Part shown: positions 1-11,779 of the stretch, piece after piece
How the letters are laid out: every line of letters starts with the position of its first letter
Position numbering within the stretch: position 1 is the stretch's first letter
Assembly: GCA_029204225.1 (NCBI GenBank)
Contig: CM055106.1
Span: 14,760,393 to 14,824,392, forward strand
Origin: Diphasiastrum complanatum
Lineage: Eukaryota; Streptophyta; Lycopodiopsida; Lycopodiales; Lycopodiaceae
Direction: 5' to 3'
Length of the DNA stretch: 64,000 bases
Translations under genes and position numbers: made by a program
Notes under the pieces: generated by a model
Told to the model about the DNA's origin: nothing
What the model saw: only the letters and a program-made list of their open reading frames with translations
The model's database searches: none

Positions 1-251
1 CAACATGAATGAATATTCAAAGTGTAGTAGGGTGTGGAAACCCCTCCAAAGTTTGGGCTACATATAGCATGTTATGTATAGAGGTGGTGTCTTGCTAATT
101 CTAGCTCTAGAACCCACATGGGTCCTTAACCTACTTGATTCACTTGCCTAATTAGCACAAGTGGGGTGTACTATGTACATAAATGTTTTACCCCCATGTC
201 TTATGCACAACTTACAAGTTACAAGTATACAAGCCTTAAAGGGGCAAAATA

Positions 252-480
252 GGCATTTATTTCAACACAACCCTCCTCGAATACTTCTTCCACACCTCGA
301 AGGAAGGGGAATTGCAATTACTGTGGTAAATATGGACACTTTGCTTTTGAGTGCAGGAAGAAGCTTGCAGACCAAAAGAAGGGCACAAAGAAGCAAGGAG
401 GAAATGTTGTTGAGAGTGTTGCAAGAGAGGAGCAGAGTGACATAAGGCAAGCTGAGTTATTCTCTGTTGCATTGGCTTCA
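252..480 (+). pseudogene. Ty1/copia gag fragment with zinc knuckle
   Basis: A short reading frame carries a CCHC zinc knuckle (CNYCGKYGHFAFEC, encoded at 313-354), with spacing C-x2-C-x4-H-x4-C. It is followed by a Lys-rich stretch and a tail rich in Glu and Gln. In copia-type Gag this knuckle binds the element RNA during packaging. No capsid region is visible before it, and the frame runs into unrelated coiled-coil coding sequence near 480, so this is a gag remnant. The layout resembles the knuckle region of the copia element nested near 26750. The family call is confident; the exact ends are not. Confidence 0.7.
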
Positions 481-481
481 C

Positions 482-1797
482 AAGCTACAACAGGTAACCG
501 CCCAGGACCAGGTAGATCGAGCTGTGCAGGATGCAAAATAGCAAGTAGTGCTGCTACAAGGACAGTTATAGATGGCTGAGCAACATCACACACGTCTGCA
601 AGGTGAATTGGATGCGACCACCCTTGAGCGTGATACGTTTCTTCAAACACAAATTCCTGATCATCAGGTCACATTGACGGAAATCAGCTATTTGTTCAAA
701 AAAACTGAAACCTATGGAGTGGCCTTACAAGAATTTCAGAGCCGATTCGACAAATTCAAAGGCATGGCCTCGATAGAGTTGGCAAAGGCCAAAGAGACCA
801 TCAAGGATTATGAGAAGACAGCCTCCTAGGTTTTAGAGTCAAATCCACAACTTGAAGTTTTGGTCATGCCACAATTATCGCCTCAACAACATGATCAGGC
901 AGAATTGGATGCGGCTATGGATTTAGGAATGGATCAGGGAGGAGTGCCAGAGGTTGAAGAGGTCCTACCAGTTCCACCAGTAACGCAAACAGGTCCATCC
1001 ACATTAAAGACAGAACCGTTGTTTCGAAGGCCCATCAGCGTTGAGGACGAAATCAAAAGTTTTTTGCAGCAACACCCGCATGAGTCCTTGCGTGGTGGTT
1101 GGGTCATAAAGTTCAAAACCTCAGAGATTGAGGCTGGAAAAGAAATTGATAAGCTACTAGCTTTGGGAGAGCAACCAGTCTGGAGAGTTACGGTTTTTGA
1201 GAAAGCTCCTGATTCTATAAGGAGCTATGTTGTAAGTCCTCGCCAACTACGAGTGGATCTGTGCTGTGTTGATCCCACGTCGTAATAAGTGGAAAGATCT
1301 GGGGGTGGCCATGGATAAAATCACGATCCATACACCGAATTGGCCAGTTATCCACCAGCCTTTCAACTGGACGATTTCAGTGGATTTCCACAGAGCGCTA
1401 CAATCATACCAACTGGAGTACATGTTTTCTCCTGATCCGACCGTTAGGCAATCGACACTTTTTGCAAAAGACTTGACTATGTTGGCGTCGGTTGCTACGT
1501 GATGGGATGATTGCCTTCCTATGTTGGCATTCGATCCAAATACACCAATGGCGTCCGACAACGTTAAAGATCAGCTGCCCTTAGCAAGATTGTACTTTCG
1601 TGCTGCGATGATGGGTGGCTCATGGGAATCAAGATTTACAGCGTGGACAACGTCAAAGTGGATCGCCGGAGCGCATAAGTGCTTTTTACCGCACAATTTG
1701 GATTTCAACACTGCCCGACTCGACTTCATGGAGGTGGTGCAGCATCATTTAATAAAAGTACGACGAGATGCAAATCAGAGCCCGAAGTAAATAATCT
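482..1797 (+). pseudogene. CC-ORF copy 1 (retroelement-linked coiled-coil protein, decayed)
   Basis: I do not recognise a named family. From about 482 the frame reads as a heptad-like coiled coil (LQGELDATTLERDTFLQTQ), then a Pro-rich linker. A conserved C-terminal domain follows: HPHES near 1075-1090, then GGWVIKFKTSEI, SPRQLRVD, RRNKW, MDKITI..NWPVI, and finally DPNTPMASD with LPLARLYFRAA. Copies at 18892-20653, 21465-23342 and 58500-59505 align along the same landmarks. Breaks visible here are an in-frame TAG near 829 where copy 4 has Gln, a frame change near 1280, and a stop near 1501. The sequence ends with a TAA at about 1788 and is followed by an LTR start. It is a retroelement ORF rather than a host gene; role unknown. 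Confidence 0.65.
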
Positions 1798-1840
1798 CGC
1801 GAGGTGTCGTGGAACCGCCACCAGTTTTGGTGGAGAATAC

Positions 1841-2340
1841 TGTTGGAGGGTTTGCGGATCCTGAGGCAACCCTAACCCTCGTTAATAAATGAGAGGGATT
1901 TGGCACCCTACGTGTGTAAGTCCAACCCGATGATCACATAGTTATTTGATAATTAGAAAGTCAATAAAAGGACTTTAGGCCTTTTTGCGGGACTTTTAAT
2001 GTCGCAGGCCTAAATGTCAAGTTAGTGAATAAAGTTGGGTCTCCCACCAAATTGGTTCAAATTCAATTTCAAATTGGTTCTCTCCAATTATTGAATGGGT
2101 TTCCACTCTTTTTTAAATATGAATAGTTAGGGAGGTAAGAATTAGCCAATAGGAATTGGGGCGCCCATCTCAATTTCCTATATAAGTAGCAATTTTGAAT
2201 GATTGTACATGTTCCATCTTCATTTCAATACAAGCAGATTGGTTCTCTTATGGAATGGACTTGTGAATGTCCTTGCTCTCTATCACTATTCCTCCATCTC
2301 TCATGCTTTTGTTGTATTTGCTAATTGTTGGATCTGAATA
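1841..2340 (+). mobile_element. LTR downstream of CC-ORF copy 1
   Basis: A purine-rich stretch (ggtggagaatac) is followed at 1841 by TGTTGGAGGG, the usual arrangement of a polypurine tract and a 3' LTR start. Inside are a TATA-like CCTATATAAG near 2180 and AATAAA-like signals near 1970 and 2030, as expected for an LTR promoter and polyadenylation region. The 3' boundary is not defined because no second copy of this LTR is seen in the window, so the end coordinate is approximate. Confidence 0.5.
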
Positions 2341-2907
2341 TTATTGGACTTGCTATTTCTTATGTTTTTTTTGAGAGATAAAGGGAGGAGAGAGAAAGAG
2401 TAAGCTATTATCATTGTGGATCTTAGGGTTAATGGTTGTAGTGTTAATGGATGTTAGAGTTAGATGTGGATCTTCCATACATGCTGAATTCTGAGATATG
2501 CTATCGCTCTCACGGGATCGAACCTTTGTGTGATGACTACCTTCATCTCCTTGATGCTTGTGTGCTTGGATCTTGGGTTGGAATGTTTCACCCAAATCTC
2601 CACTTCTTTTGTTCAATCATATCCCTCCACTGAAAAGTTCCCCTCCCAAAACTAACTTAAGAAAACCAAAGTGGGCCTCCATGAGAGTTTGGTTTCCCAT
2701 TGAAAACATTCAGATCATATATTTTAACAGGTTCCTCAAGTATGGAACCTGTTTCTGTCCAGCCTCATGAAATGAAGCAAAATGTTCCCTACCAAAGGTT
2801 TAGAAGTTGTTTATAGTACATGTCTTATACATAACACAAACCCACCCATTGCATTCTGTATGTATCGAACGAAATGGCCAGGTTACAAAATGCTCAGAGT
2901 AGGTATC

Positions 2908-2908
<1 letters not shown>

Positions 2909-2938
<30 letters not shown>
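2909..2938. repeat. (TG)n microsatellite
   Basis: About 15 uninterrupted TG units are read directly from the sequence. Confidence 0.95.
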
Positions 2939-2942
<4 letters not shown>

Positions 2943-3640
2943 TCTTCGTTTTAGTTGCTATGCTCATCCTTTCGATGATATAGATTCAGCTTTTGTGCTA
3001 CCAACCACCAGTCGAGTGATATGCTTGAACTGCTGTTTTTAGTTGCCATATGTGCATTCATCTGCAGACTGAATGTTTTTATCTGTTTGAAAAAGCAGTA
3101 ATGGACAACTTTGTGTTTTTGATTTCTTATACCAGCTTATCATGAGACTCGAGAGCCATCTGCTTGTTGTGTCCAGTGACATGATGAAACTTATCTTGTT
3201 ATGCAGATTATATTAATGTTTTTTATTTTTGCGTGTGGTCTGTCACCTACCTCTGAATGATGAATCATGATAATAAAATTTGTGGTTAACAGTTCATGTT
3301 ATGCGCGATTGAGCAAATGGTTTGAGACCGAATCACAAATGTGAATGAAATATCGTATAATGTTATGCTACAATCTATACTTTTATGCATTTGAAAGTTG
3401 TCCTTTCTGTTGTAGTCCTGCGACGAACAATATCTTCTTGCAAATAGCTGTTGTTTGTGCTTGCCGTGTTGGTCAGCTTTTGGCTGCTGAATTTAAGTTG
3501 GTTTTATTTCCTTGATATCACGTTTGAACGGAGCTTCCCCGATCTTGATGTAGATTGTTTCATTTTTTGCTCTACCTATCCTTAATGAGAGTTTGTGAGC
3601 TTTTTTCCTAATAAGTAGATCATGTAATAGATACAACTTG

Positions 3641-3773
3641 GGGATCTGTAGAAGAGTGTCGGCTAGCAATCTGCTAGGGAAACACATCCTTTGGATCTTA
3701 GGTGCAGGGATCTGTAGAAAGAGTGTCGGCTTGCAATCTGCTAGGGAAACACATCCTTTGGATCTTAGGTGCC
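3641..3773. repeat. 66/67-bp tandem duplication
   Basis: A unit starting GGGATCTGTAGAA and ending GGATCTTAGGTGCA occurs twice head to tail, at 3641-3706 and 3707-3773. The copies differ by only a few bases and one inserted A, so the duplication is recent or conserved. Confidence 0.9.
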
Positions 3774-5175
3774 AGTCATCTTGTAGAATGTTCTTATTTT
3801 GTCTAAACTTTGATCTTATTTTCAATTTGCTTTTGCGGTCACTGACAATCATTTTGGATATTTTCAGGTACTTTCCATATTAATATTCAGCAACATTGGT
3901 TCGAGATCTGGTTTGAAGAAGAATCATTGATGAAGCTATTTTTTTCATTCCAGATTTCAAACTAGAGCTTTTTCTGAATTTTGAAGTTGTTTTTCGTTTT
4001 AATAGATGCTTGTTCTCATACAATCTTTATTGATCTTGTAATAGAATTTGCAAGTTTATTTCTCTTAAGTATCAAAAATGCACATTCAGAGTTGGTCTAC
4101 CTACTTGTTATGGTCCCATGTATACCCATCAGTATGTTAAGGAGATTTGAATTCAGGCTAGGGAAAATTTCTTTTTTAAATGCTGTTTTGCATCACGTGG
4201 CCCTTAATGCCATATCACCTTCTCAACTGGAGGGCTCATTCAAAAACACAGTATGTATGTATGGCTTAAAAACCCGTCCTGACCCAACCAGTCGGAATTT
4301 ACTGTACGTTCTGACCCAGTATGTTCTGACTGGTTTGGGTCGGAACGGGTTTCTAAGATGGTCATTAGTGGTTAAAGAGGAATCGAGGCCCAACATTTAA
4401 CTCTTACGCTGTTTCGTACATAGGCCCTCTATGCCTTTCAAAAGGCAAATTTTGAACTAAAATCAAAAAATTGTGAAGAAAAGATCCTATATAATTATTA
4501 TTTTTAATAATTTGTCATGACAATGTCTTGTAGAGAAGCTCTATTTTTTTAGTTGAAAATATGAACATTTTAAAGTCTAGTGAAAGATGGTAAGGCCCCA
4601 CTTAGAAACTAAAGGCTGACCTTAAATATCAACGTATTGCTTCTAACATCACTGGAGGGTTCTATCATGATCAGCAAAGTTTTTGGAGATAGCTGGGGAG
4701 GCTATGGCCCATGGGATATTACTATCAAGAGTTTTTTTAGTTGCTTGTATTGATGTTCATGATGGTTTAAAGTTAAAAATAATGGAATATCCTTCGTATT
4801 TTTTTTTATCTTGTACATCATAATCTGCCTGGCTGGAATAAAACTCTGTGCCTTAAGACCAGGAAAGTGGCTGTCAACCAACAGGCCACAGTTGTTGAAC
4901 AAATATCTACAGTATTAGCGAGCATATTTGGATATGCATTGTGAAGGTAGTATTTGTATACTTGCTAACACGAAGTAATTTTGTTTTGATGCTTGATAAC
5001 GATTAATTTTAAAGCATTGCCGACATCCTTCAGGTACTTAAGGTACACGGTTTCTCTTATTAAATACAATCTTGTCATCTCTAGTAGTCTGTGGGCAACT
5101 AACTGGGTGATCAATTGAAAAGACTAGGACATCAGCTCATCATACTCATATATATATATATATCTAAGGAAGCAG

Positions 5176-5220
5176 ATGGTGTGTCCGAACGCGCGTCCGG
5201 ACCGGGTCCGGACGCGTTCG

Positions 5221-5255
<35 letters not shown>

Positions 5256-5383
5256 AGTGTCATTTACCAAAAAAATAAAAAAAAATATGGACGCGTCCGA
5301 CCCTGCATCCGGGGGTCAGACGCGTCCGGGTCCGGATGCCAGGCGCGGATGCAGAATGCCCGCGTCCGGCCCGGACCCTCATG

Positions 5384-5388
<5 letters not shown>
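5176..5388. mobile_element. GC-rich foldback element inserted in a TA repeat
   Basis: A GC-rich block stands out in AT-rich surroundings and is flanked on both sides by TA microsatellite (5149-5162 and 5389-5425). The left end holds a near-perfect hairpin at 5186-5220 with 16-nt arms CGAACGCGTCCGGACC and a 2-nt bulge. The right end repeats CGCGTCCGG/CCGGACCC motifs in the opposite sense. A run of 27 T (5222-5248) lies inside. The layout suggests a small non-autonomous DNA element that used TA as its target, but no transposase or clean terminal repeat proves it. Confidence 0.5.

Positions 5389-5425
<37 letters not shown>
5389..5425. repeat. (TA)n microsatellite
   Basis: About 18 TA units. A shorter TA run at 5149-5162 sits on the other side of the GC-rich foldback. 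Confidence 0.95.
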
Positions 5426-5427
<2 letters not shown>

Positions 5428-5530
5428 CCCTAGTTCTGAAGTAAATCAATAATTAATGTTAGACAAGAATCTTAAAATAGTTGAGAACTCAAAATGTTTG
5501 TGGAAGGCGTGCCCTATAGACTATGTTGGT

Positions 5531-5534
<4 letters not shown>

Positions 5535-5570
<36 letters not shown>
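5535..5570. repeat. (TG)n microsatellite
   Basis: About 18 uninterrupted TG units. Confidence 0.95.
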
Positions 5571-5571
<1 letters not shown>

Positions 5572-6532
5572 TGCGAAGCCATGGCTACTTTGTACTTCGT
5601 GAGAAAAGTACATAGTAGTGTGCAGCTAAGTTAGTGTTGCTAAAAATGAAACTTTTTAGAATCTATAAGGTGAACACATCAATCCTAGAGTAAGTCCCCA
5701 AGAATTATCCATGCCAAATAAAGTGGTAACTGAGCAAGTCTTAATGAAAATCAATGATATACATGTATCAAATATAATGTTTAAACTTAATATCTTTTTT
5801 GTTCTTTGCTAAAGCACAACTTCGTGATAAATTTGTACACGGCTATTGTCATACATATATTTAAATTTATTGGTAGTATGAATCGTGAGCTTCAAATCAG
5901 CTTTTCTAGTCGGTTTCAAATTGTTTCAACACCTCAAACAATTAAAAACCTTTAAAAATAGTCATAACTTTGTATTTTAGATCTCAAAATCTACAATTGA
6001 TGATAAGGTAAACAATAATCAGTCTGAAATAGTCAAAAAAATTGTCGAGGTACACTGCATGAATGAACTATAAGAGCACTATGTGCACACCATGTAGGGA
6101 GGCAGTCCAACTATACTAATTAGCATCCAAAAATTACATAGCAAGCCATAAGCATGCAAGAATTCATATTATAGAATCTATGACATTCAATAATGTGACT
6201 ATACAACCATACCCATGTCCATGACAACATGGGTTGTGAGCTAGTTTACAGATTTACATTGCATAAATCATGTCATGCCTAATATACTTGGAGATTTGAT
6301 TACGTTGAATGTTTAATTACAAAATTTGGATGTCGATTTCTTATACGATCATTTGGGTTGTGACCACCTTGACCAAGAAGTAGTAGTTTTGATTCTAAAA
6401 TGGACATTCCATAGAACTTTCTCACAAAATCTATTTTTCAATTCGAAATCTAAAGATAAAAATATGATGTTAATGCATGATTATTGTGTGAAAGTGTCAT
6501 GTAAATGATCCATCTAACATTTATAAAAAATG

Positions 6533-6535
<3 letters not shown>
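5571..6535. other. Non-coding stretch, nothing recognised
   Basis: The sequence is AT-rich, with no frame of recognisable protein and no repeat structure I could see. Confidence 0.5.

Positions 6536-6617
<82 letters not shown>
6536..6617. repeat. (GA)n microsatellite
   Basis: An 82-bp uninterrupted run of GA. The Ser-Leu and Arg-Glu frames across it are artefacts of the repeat. Confidence 0.98.
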
Positions 6618-6620
<3 letters not shown>

Positions 6621-7116
6621 GTATTTTCTCTTGATTTCATAATATGTTGGACAATTGAAGATGAAATAGTCCTCATTTGCAATTTTCTTGTGCATAGATC
6701 TAACAAATTCATGTCCTCTTTGGATATGTTAACATCTCATTTTAATATGCAGTTGATGTGATGAGACTTTACACTATCCTAGTATAAATCTCAATCCATG
6801 TGATAATTATGTGTCTAGGTATCTAGGGAGAATAGGGCAATCCATGTTAAAATTCACAAGCTAGTTTGGACCAACTTTGGTCACATTGGCAAGATGGCCA
6901 TGTAACTAGATGCCACACGTGCCAAATAGCATAGGATGCTTTTTCAAAGTCTTATTTTACATTCTACATTGTAAAGGCACCTTTGAAATAAGGCCAAAGA
7001 GTGCTTAGATAGGGTAGCGATAAAATAAGAGCCAAACATAGTATGATTTACATTGTTTTTGGATCTCGAGATCAAGGATCGTAATTAGTGTGGATCCAAT
7101 GATCAATTAAGTTGGA

Positions 7117-7511
7117 TGTTAGGGTTAGGTTATGAAAAGTACAAAGATGCCCTAAAATGCTCAGATCCGAGTTTGAAATGTATAAATATGTGATGGGATC
7201 TCCATCAATTCATGAGTAAAAAATCGGTTTTCAATCTACCATTGTTGTTGGTGATCTAGATGTTTGATATTTGCTATTTGTGTTGAGTAATTTGACTTTG
7301 TGAGATTGATTTGGAAGTTTAGGTATTGTACACTGCCTATGGCAGTCCGTACTTTCACATGTGTGAAGGGAATTGCATGAATTTGAGCCTACAAGTTAGG
7401 AAACACCAAATTGGTTCGTGTTTTAGCTATAGGATCTCAATTGGATCCATTTAGGGTGCTTCCTCCATCATTTCAAAGGTTTATTAGTGTCTATTTGCTG
7501 TATTTTTAACA
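7117..7511 (+). mobile_element. Ty1/copia-type LTR (5' LTR)
   Basis: The segment begins TGTTAGGG and ends TTTTTAACA, so the ends are the short inverted pair TGTTA/TAACA. It is immediately followed by a tRNA-Met type primer-binding site, which fixes the 3' end. A TATA-like TATAAATATG lies at 7181-7190. No matching second LTR or plus-strand pol was found downstream; the pol relic that follows is on the opposite strand, so this is the 5' end of a broken element. Confidence 0.7.
7283..7318 (+). repeat. 36-bp direct repeat, copy 1
   Basis: This 36-bp segment, beginning TTGAGTAATTTGACTTTG, recurs identically at 8169-8204. This copy is inside the LTR; the other lies beside the start of the oppositely oriented copia pol relic. 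Confidence 0.9.
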
Positions 7512-7524
7512 TGGTGTCAGAGCC
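7512..7524 (+). other. Primer-binding site (tRNA-Met type)
   Basis: TGGTGTCAGAGCC differs by one base from TGGTATCAGAGCC, the complement of the plant initiator tRNA-Met 3' end used by many copia elements. It abuts the LTR end directly. Confidence 0.75.
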
Positions 7525-8168
7525 TTGTTATGAAATGAGCTAAATTCTTGCAATTTGATTCACTAGCATCATAGATTTTGATCAATTCAAGACATTGATT
7601 GATTCTTTATGATAACCTATGATTAGTATCTCCATTATTGATCAAATTGAGTTCTTGTAGGATCTGATTTGAAGGTGTTTAGGCTTCTAAAACCAGGTTC
7701 TAATCATTTCTTATCTACAAGATCAAATTAGCAAGTTTTACTTGCTTTCTCTACTTGATCCAAGGCGAGTATTGGAGTCAATCTTGAGGAGTAGCATTCA
7801 AGCATTGGAGAGAGGAGGATTGAAGCTTTTGGAGTTGATTTTGGTTTTTCTCAGGTGTGTGGGAGACCTCTTAAGAGTGATTTAGGTTCAGTTCAAAGCA
7901 CTTTGCATTTACTCATCATTAAGATCATTTTTTTTTTGTCAAAGTTGTGATCTTGGTAGCTTGTGCTTGGAAGGTAGATTGTTTTGATTCTTATATAAAG
8001 TATCAACCTGATCTTATAAGAGTGATTTACAATGGCATCAAGCCAGCTAGTTTCACTTTGCATTTTTCAATAGAATTGGTTAAGCTCAAGATCCAGTAGT
8101 ATCTTGTTGAGGATTCATTTGTTGATCATTCTCAAGTCCCTAGATAGTGGGATAGCTATTTCTGGCAA

Positions 8169-8204
8169 TTGAGTAATTTGACTTTGTGAGATTGATTTGG
8201 AAGT
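8169..8204 (+). repeat. 36-bp direct repeat, copy 2
   Basis: Identical to 7283-7318. It marks the edge between the plus-strand copia leader and the minus-strand copia pol relic. Confidence 0.9.
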
Positions 8205-9931
8205 CCAGACTAGAAGGCCTTTTAAGTCAAATCAATAACATGTATCTAAAAAATTCATTCGGATAATTATTGTACCGAATAATTGCTGGAGCAAATTGTC
8301 TGATGCCAATGTTAGACAATAAGTTTCTCAACAAGACTACCTCTTTGGTAGCCTGTGAAGCTACAATGTACTCAATGGAGGTCTGATTTCAACTATATTA
8401 TAATATTGGACCATTATTGAGCAGGAAGAAAAATCCAAAAGTAAATTTCCTTGTGTCAAAATCGCTTGCCCAATTCGCATCTATAAATCCATGTAATGTA
8501 CAAATATGAGATGAATTAGTCTCTCCATAGTAGATGCAAAGGTCGATAGTGGCTCCAACATATTTTATGACTCTTAATATAAATAGCCTTTCAATGGATC
8601 ATTCTAGGATTGGCCATAAAATTGGTTTAAAGATTTCGTCCTTCTCTTCTTTAGTTTGAAGGCATTGCTCTTTCACTAGTTTAAGACCTAGATCCATAGG
8701 ACAATGTACAAGCTTGCAATTCAAGAAATCAAATTTAGAAAGCATGTTCAAGATATACCTCTACTGAGTCAAATAGAGGAGATTCTTATTCTTGTCCCGA
8801 GATAGTAATAAGCTTCTCCTAGGTCTGTCATTCTAAATTCTTGAGATAGCATCATCTTTGTATCTTTTATCAGTTCGATATTGTTGCTGAATAGTAGAGC
8901 ATCATCCACATAATGTGATGATGATAAAGGATTGTCCAATGGCCTTGAAATAAATATTACAATCTACAGAGCTTGGCTTGAATCCGTGTTCGATAAGGAA
9001 TGAGTTGATCCGATAAAACCATGCTCTCAAAGATTGTTTCAAGCTAGACAACACCTTATGTTGTTTACAGACTATATTTTCTTTACCTTTCAAGACATAG
9101 CCTTCTGGCTGGATCATATAGATGTCCTCTTTGATAACCCCATTGAGGAATTTGTACATCTAATTGATGTACCTCAAGGTTGGTTGCAGCAACATATGAT
9201 AGTGGTGATCGGATAGAAGAGTGCTTGACTACTGGGGGCTGAATGTTTTGAAGTAGTCGATATTAAATATCTGAAAAAAATCCCCTCGCCACTAGTCGAG
9301 CCTTCCTTCTGTCGATACTGCCATCTGCTTTGTACTTGATCTTGAAAATCCACTTGTAGTCGATAACCTTTCTGCCTGCAAGCAACTTCGTGATAGTCCA
9401 AGTGTTGTTCTTGATCAGCGAGTTGTATTTTTTATACATAGTTTCCTTCCAGAGATCGAAATTGGCCTGTGAGAGTGCTTCTTTGACTGTGGTTGGCTCA
9501 TGCGAAAGATAGTGAGCATAGTCATCAGTGAATCTTATAGACTGGGTTTGAATTCTTGTCAATTTTAAGGGATGTCCTGTTGGTTGCAAAATTCGATTCT
9601 GTATCAACTGCTCTTGAGTTGCAGCTTCTTGATCTTCTTCTTAATATGACTGTATAGTTTGAATGCTTCAAGGTATCAAAATTGTATTTCGATATTCATC
9701 AATGTTTGGGACATGAACGACAGGAAGAATCTGGTTCTTGCCTCTCAAATCAATAAATTGATCTTCAATAAATGTAACATCCCTGCTAGTGAAAACTTTA
9801 CAGGTTACATGATTATACGATTGTATTTTTTGTACTGAATGAAGTAGAACTAAATGTGTTAGGGATACAACAAACATGTACAAAATTGCACGCACAAATA
9901 TTTTATTTAAAATGTGAATGATGTTCATCAT
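8205..9931 (-). pseudogene. Ty1/copia pol relic (integrase tail, RT, RNase H)
   Basis: Minus-strand frames give, in order: a short integrase-to-RT linker (TSRDVTFIEDQ, about 9780); the RT start with W-K-x-A-M-like and NNTWTI plus KWIFKIKYKADGSIDRRKARLVARG (9607-9290); then MIQPEGYV, VCKQHKVLSSLKQSLRAWFY and SVDCNIYF (9159-8930). Further down are weak traces of a GYIDANWA-type RNase H motif and of its end near 8400. These are the expected parts of copia polymerase, which copies element RNA into DNA. Several frameshifts and stops make it non-functional. No gag or protease is present. Confidence 0.8.
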
Positions 9932-9945
9932 AGCTTACATGCAAA

Positions 9946-11520
9946 TTGCACCCCCTTGCATATTCTCGCTTTCTCTCTGTTACTTCCTGGTTGTTTGCCG
10001 AGGCTTCCCTAAGGGCATCATGCAGCCAATCAAGCGTCATGTCCTTGGGTAGAAGGGCGAGGTCATGTGGATATGGTTGCCTTCTATGCCCTCTCCTAAA
10101 AGTGGCTCGAGCGGTTTGTGTACGAGCCTTGGCCTCTTCGTATAGCGAAATTCATTTTTGCATTTCCTTGTTATTAAGAATGCAAAACTCCTGAAGGACT
10201 CACTCATTCTCATGATCGCTCCATCTCCTTAATGAACTTCCCCAACAATACGATCATCATCCTTCTTATCTTAAAGATGAAGAATAGAAGGATCGTTATG
10301 AGCAAGAAACTTTGTGACGTAAACCATGGACTCTTGCACTAGCCATCCTTCCGCCATGCTACCCTTAGGCCTTGTTCTATGTCTTATGAAGCCTTTCAAT
10401 GTTTTCATGAATTCTTCCAAGAAAAACATCCCACGACTATGGACAATGCATGAATTAAATAAAATGGATCAATGCTAGTGAGAGAACATTGGAATTACCA
10501 CAATAGCAATAGTCTAGGATGGACTAAGAATAGGCTATTGACGCAAGTAGATGATGTACCTACAATGGCCACCTTATCTACCAAATGCACAATGAGATGC
10601 ATTTGAATGGTGAGAATGGATGTGGGAAAGTGCTTCTCGATCAAACACACTGCCTCGATGGAGCTTTGTCTTGCCGCCTCAATGGATGCCAACGGTATCT
10701 CCTTGGATGAAATGTATCTTCATAAGAAAAGTAAACAACAATGATTAGTAAGATTATCATCTTGAATCGTCCCAAGAAAAAATGAGTTGAGTTGCATTTC
10801 ATCGTACCTCACCAAACCACTGATTTTGTAGATTGCACTCCTTAACTCCTCTGTCAAGAACCCTCTCAACACCAAGGGAAGCACAAACTGCATGAACAAA
10901 AACAATTTGGTCATTGAGATACATATATGCGCAATGATCAAATCATCATGAAATTACAAGACATGCTATGAAATGTAATCCACAATGTTGAGGTGGAAGC
11001 AACGTCATAAAACATGCCATGCCAATCTGTAAAAATTTATGCCAGTCATGAGACTTTAGTCCACTTAGTTTGTTGTCCCTTGTGAAGGCACCCTTTAGGC
11101 ATCGCGTGTGTCTTGTCGGAGTTCGAAATGAGGCTATTGCCTTCTTTATAATCGTCTCTTCTCTCCTTGAGAAGACTCCCTGGGGCTTTGGGAGGACAAT
11201 TGAAGTCCCCACCATTTGTGGCCATAAATCGGCCATCTTTTTTACTTTTTTTAAGTCATCTCGTGCGTCTTTTTTATCTTTCGACCTGGTCAACTGCTCC
11301 CAAATCGTGCTCTCGACATTCTTGAATATGTGCATCGGGTCCAAAAGATGGTTTATCAACAAATTCCTCCCAATATGGGAGTTCATGACATATTGATAAC
11401 CTCTTCATGCCAGGAGGGAGTCGTCCTAGATCTTGATTGGATCTCCAAATTTGAAGCCCATCACGCATAGGATGATCGGGTGGAAGGTATCAAGTGTGGC
11501 CCCCATAGACCATTTTTTGT
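9946..11520 (-). pseudogene. CACTA (En/Spm) TNP2-type transposase relic
   Basis: Minus-strand frames match the C-terminal half of the TNP2-like transposase of plant CACTA elements. They show CHELPYWEEF, DPMHIFKNV (the family has D-x-M-H-I-E-K-N), KLSGLKSHDWHKFLQ, LPPQHCGL, LTEELRSAIYKISGLVR, FPTSILTIQMHLIVHLVDKV, and then EEFMKTLKGFIRHRTRPKGSMAEGWL at about 10420-10350. The order and spacing follow the family across about 1.5 kb. Frame changes near 11390, 10945 and 10700 break it. The N-terminal half and the CACTA termini are not seen. The transposase would cut and move CACTA elements; this copy cannot. Confidence 0.82.
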
Positions 11521-11529
11521 AGATGTTGT

Positions 11530-11767
11530 GAGTGACGTGCTTGCAAATACTCGCTACAAACGGGGGCATGCATTGTAGCCACTAGTTTGGAGCCCTAAAT
11601 TAAGACAAAACAACCAACTTAATGGTGAGTCTAATGTTAGGTGATAGGAAAAAATTATCAGTTACCTAAGTATGAAAATCTAGTACTGAATTACAGAACA
11701 AGAAGACAATTACTCTATCGGCTAGTAGAGTCTTGTTACTATGGACGCTTATCAGGCTACAAAAATA
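11530..11767 (-). other. Leader remnant after copia primer site
   Basis: About 180-240 bp of sequence lies between the primer-binding site and the CACTA relic. It is probably the untranslated leader of the element whose LTR is at 11780-12605; the rest of that element is missing. Confidence 0.4.
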
Positions 11768-11779
11768 GCTCTGATACCA
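11768..11779 (-). other. Primer-binding site (tRNA-Met type)
   Basis: Read on the minus strand it is TGGTATCAGAGC, the standard copia primer site, directly next to the LTR end. Confidence 0.85.

Larger units (their letters stand above)
2341..5140. other. Non-coding stretch with no recognised gene
   Basis: Short open frames here show no recognisable domain and no coherent exon chain. The stretch is AT-rich and holds a TG microsatellite and a 66-bp tandem duplication. It could be intergenic DNA or the intron of a gene that lies outside the window. One frame near 4670-4735 contains SWGGYGPWDITI, faintly jacalin-like, but it stands alone. Confidence 0.5.

Noticed and set aside
4670-4740. SWGGYGPWDITI, faintly like a jacalin-type lectin strand
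   Set aside because: Only about 20 residues, no splice-linked neighbours and no further lectin motifs.
6450-6761. Open frames of Ser-Leu or Arg-Glu repeats
   Set aside because: They are produced by the GA microsatellite; the same applies to frames over 36831-36928, 38829-38882 and 50850-50884.
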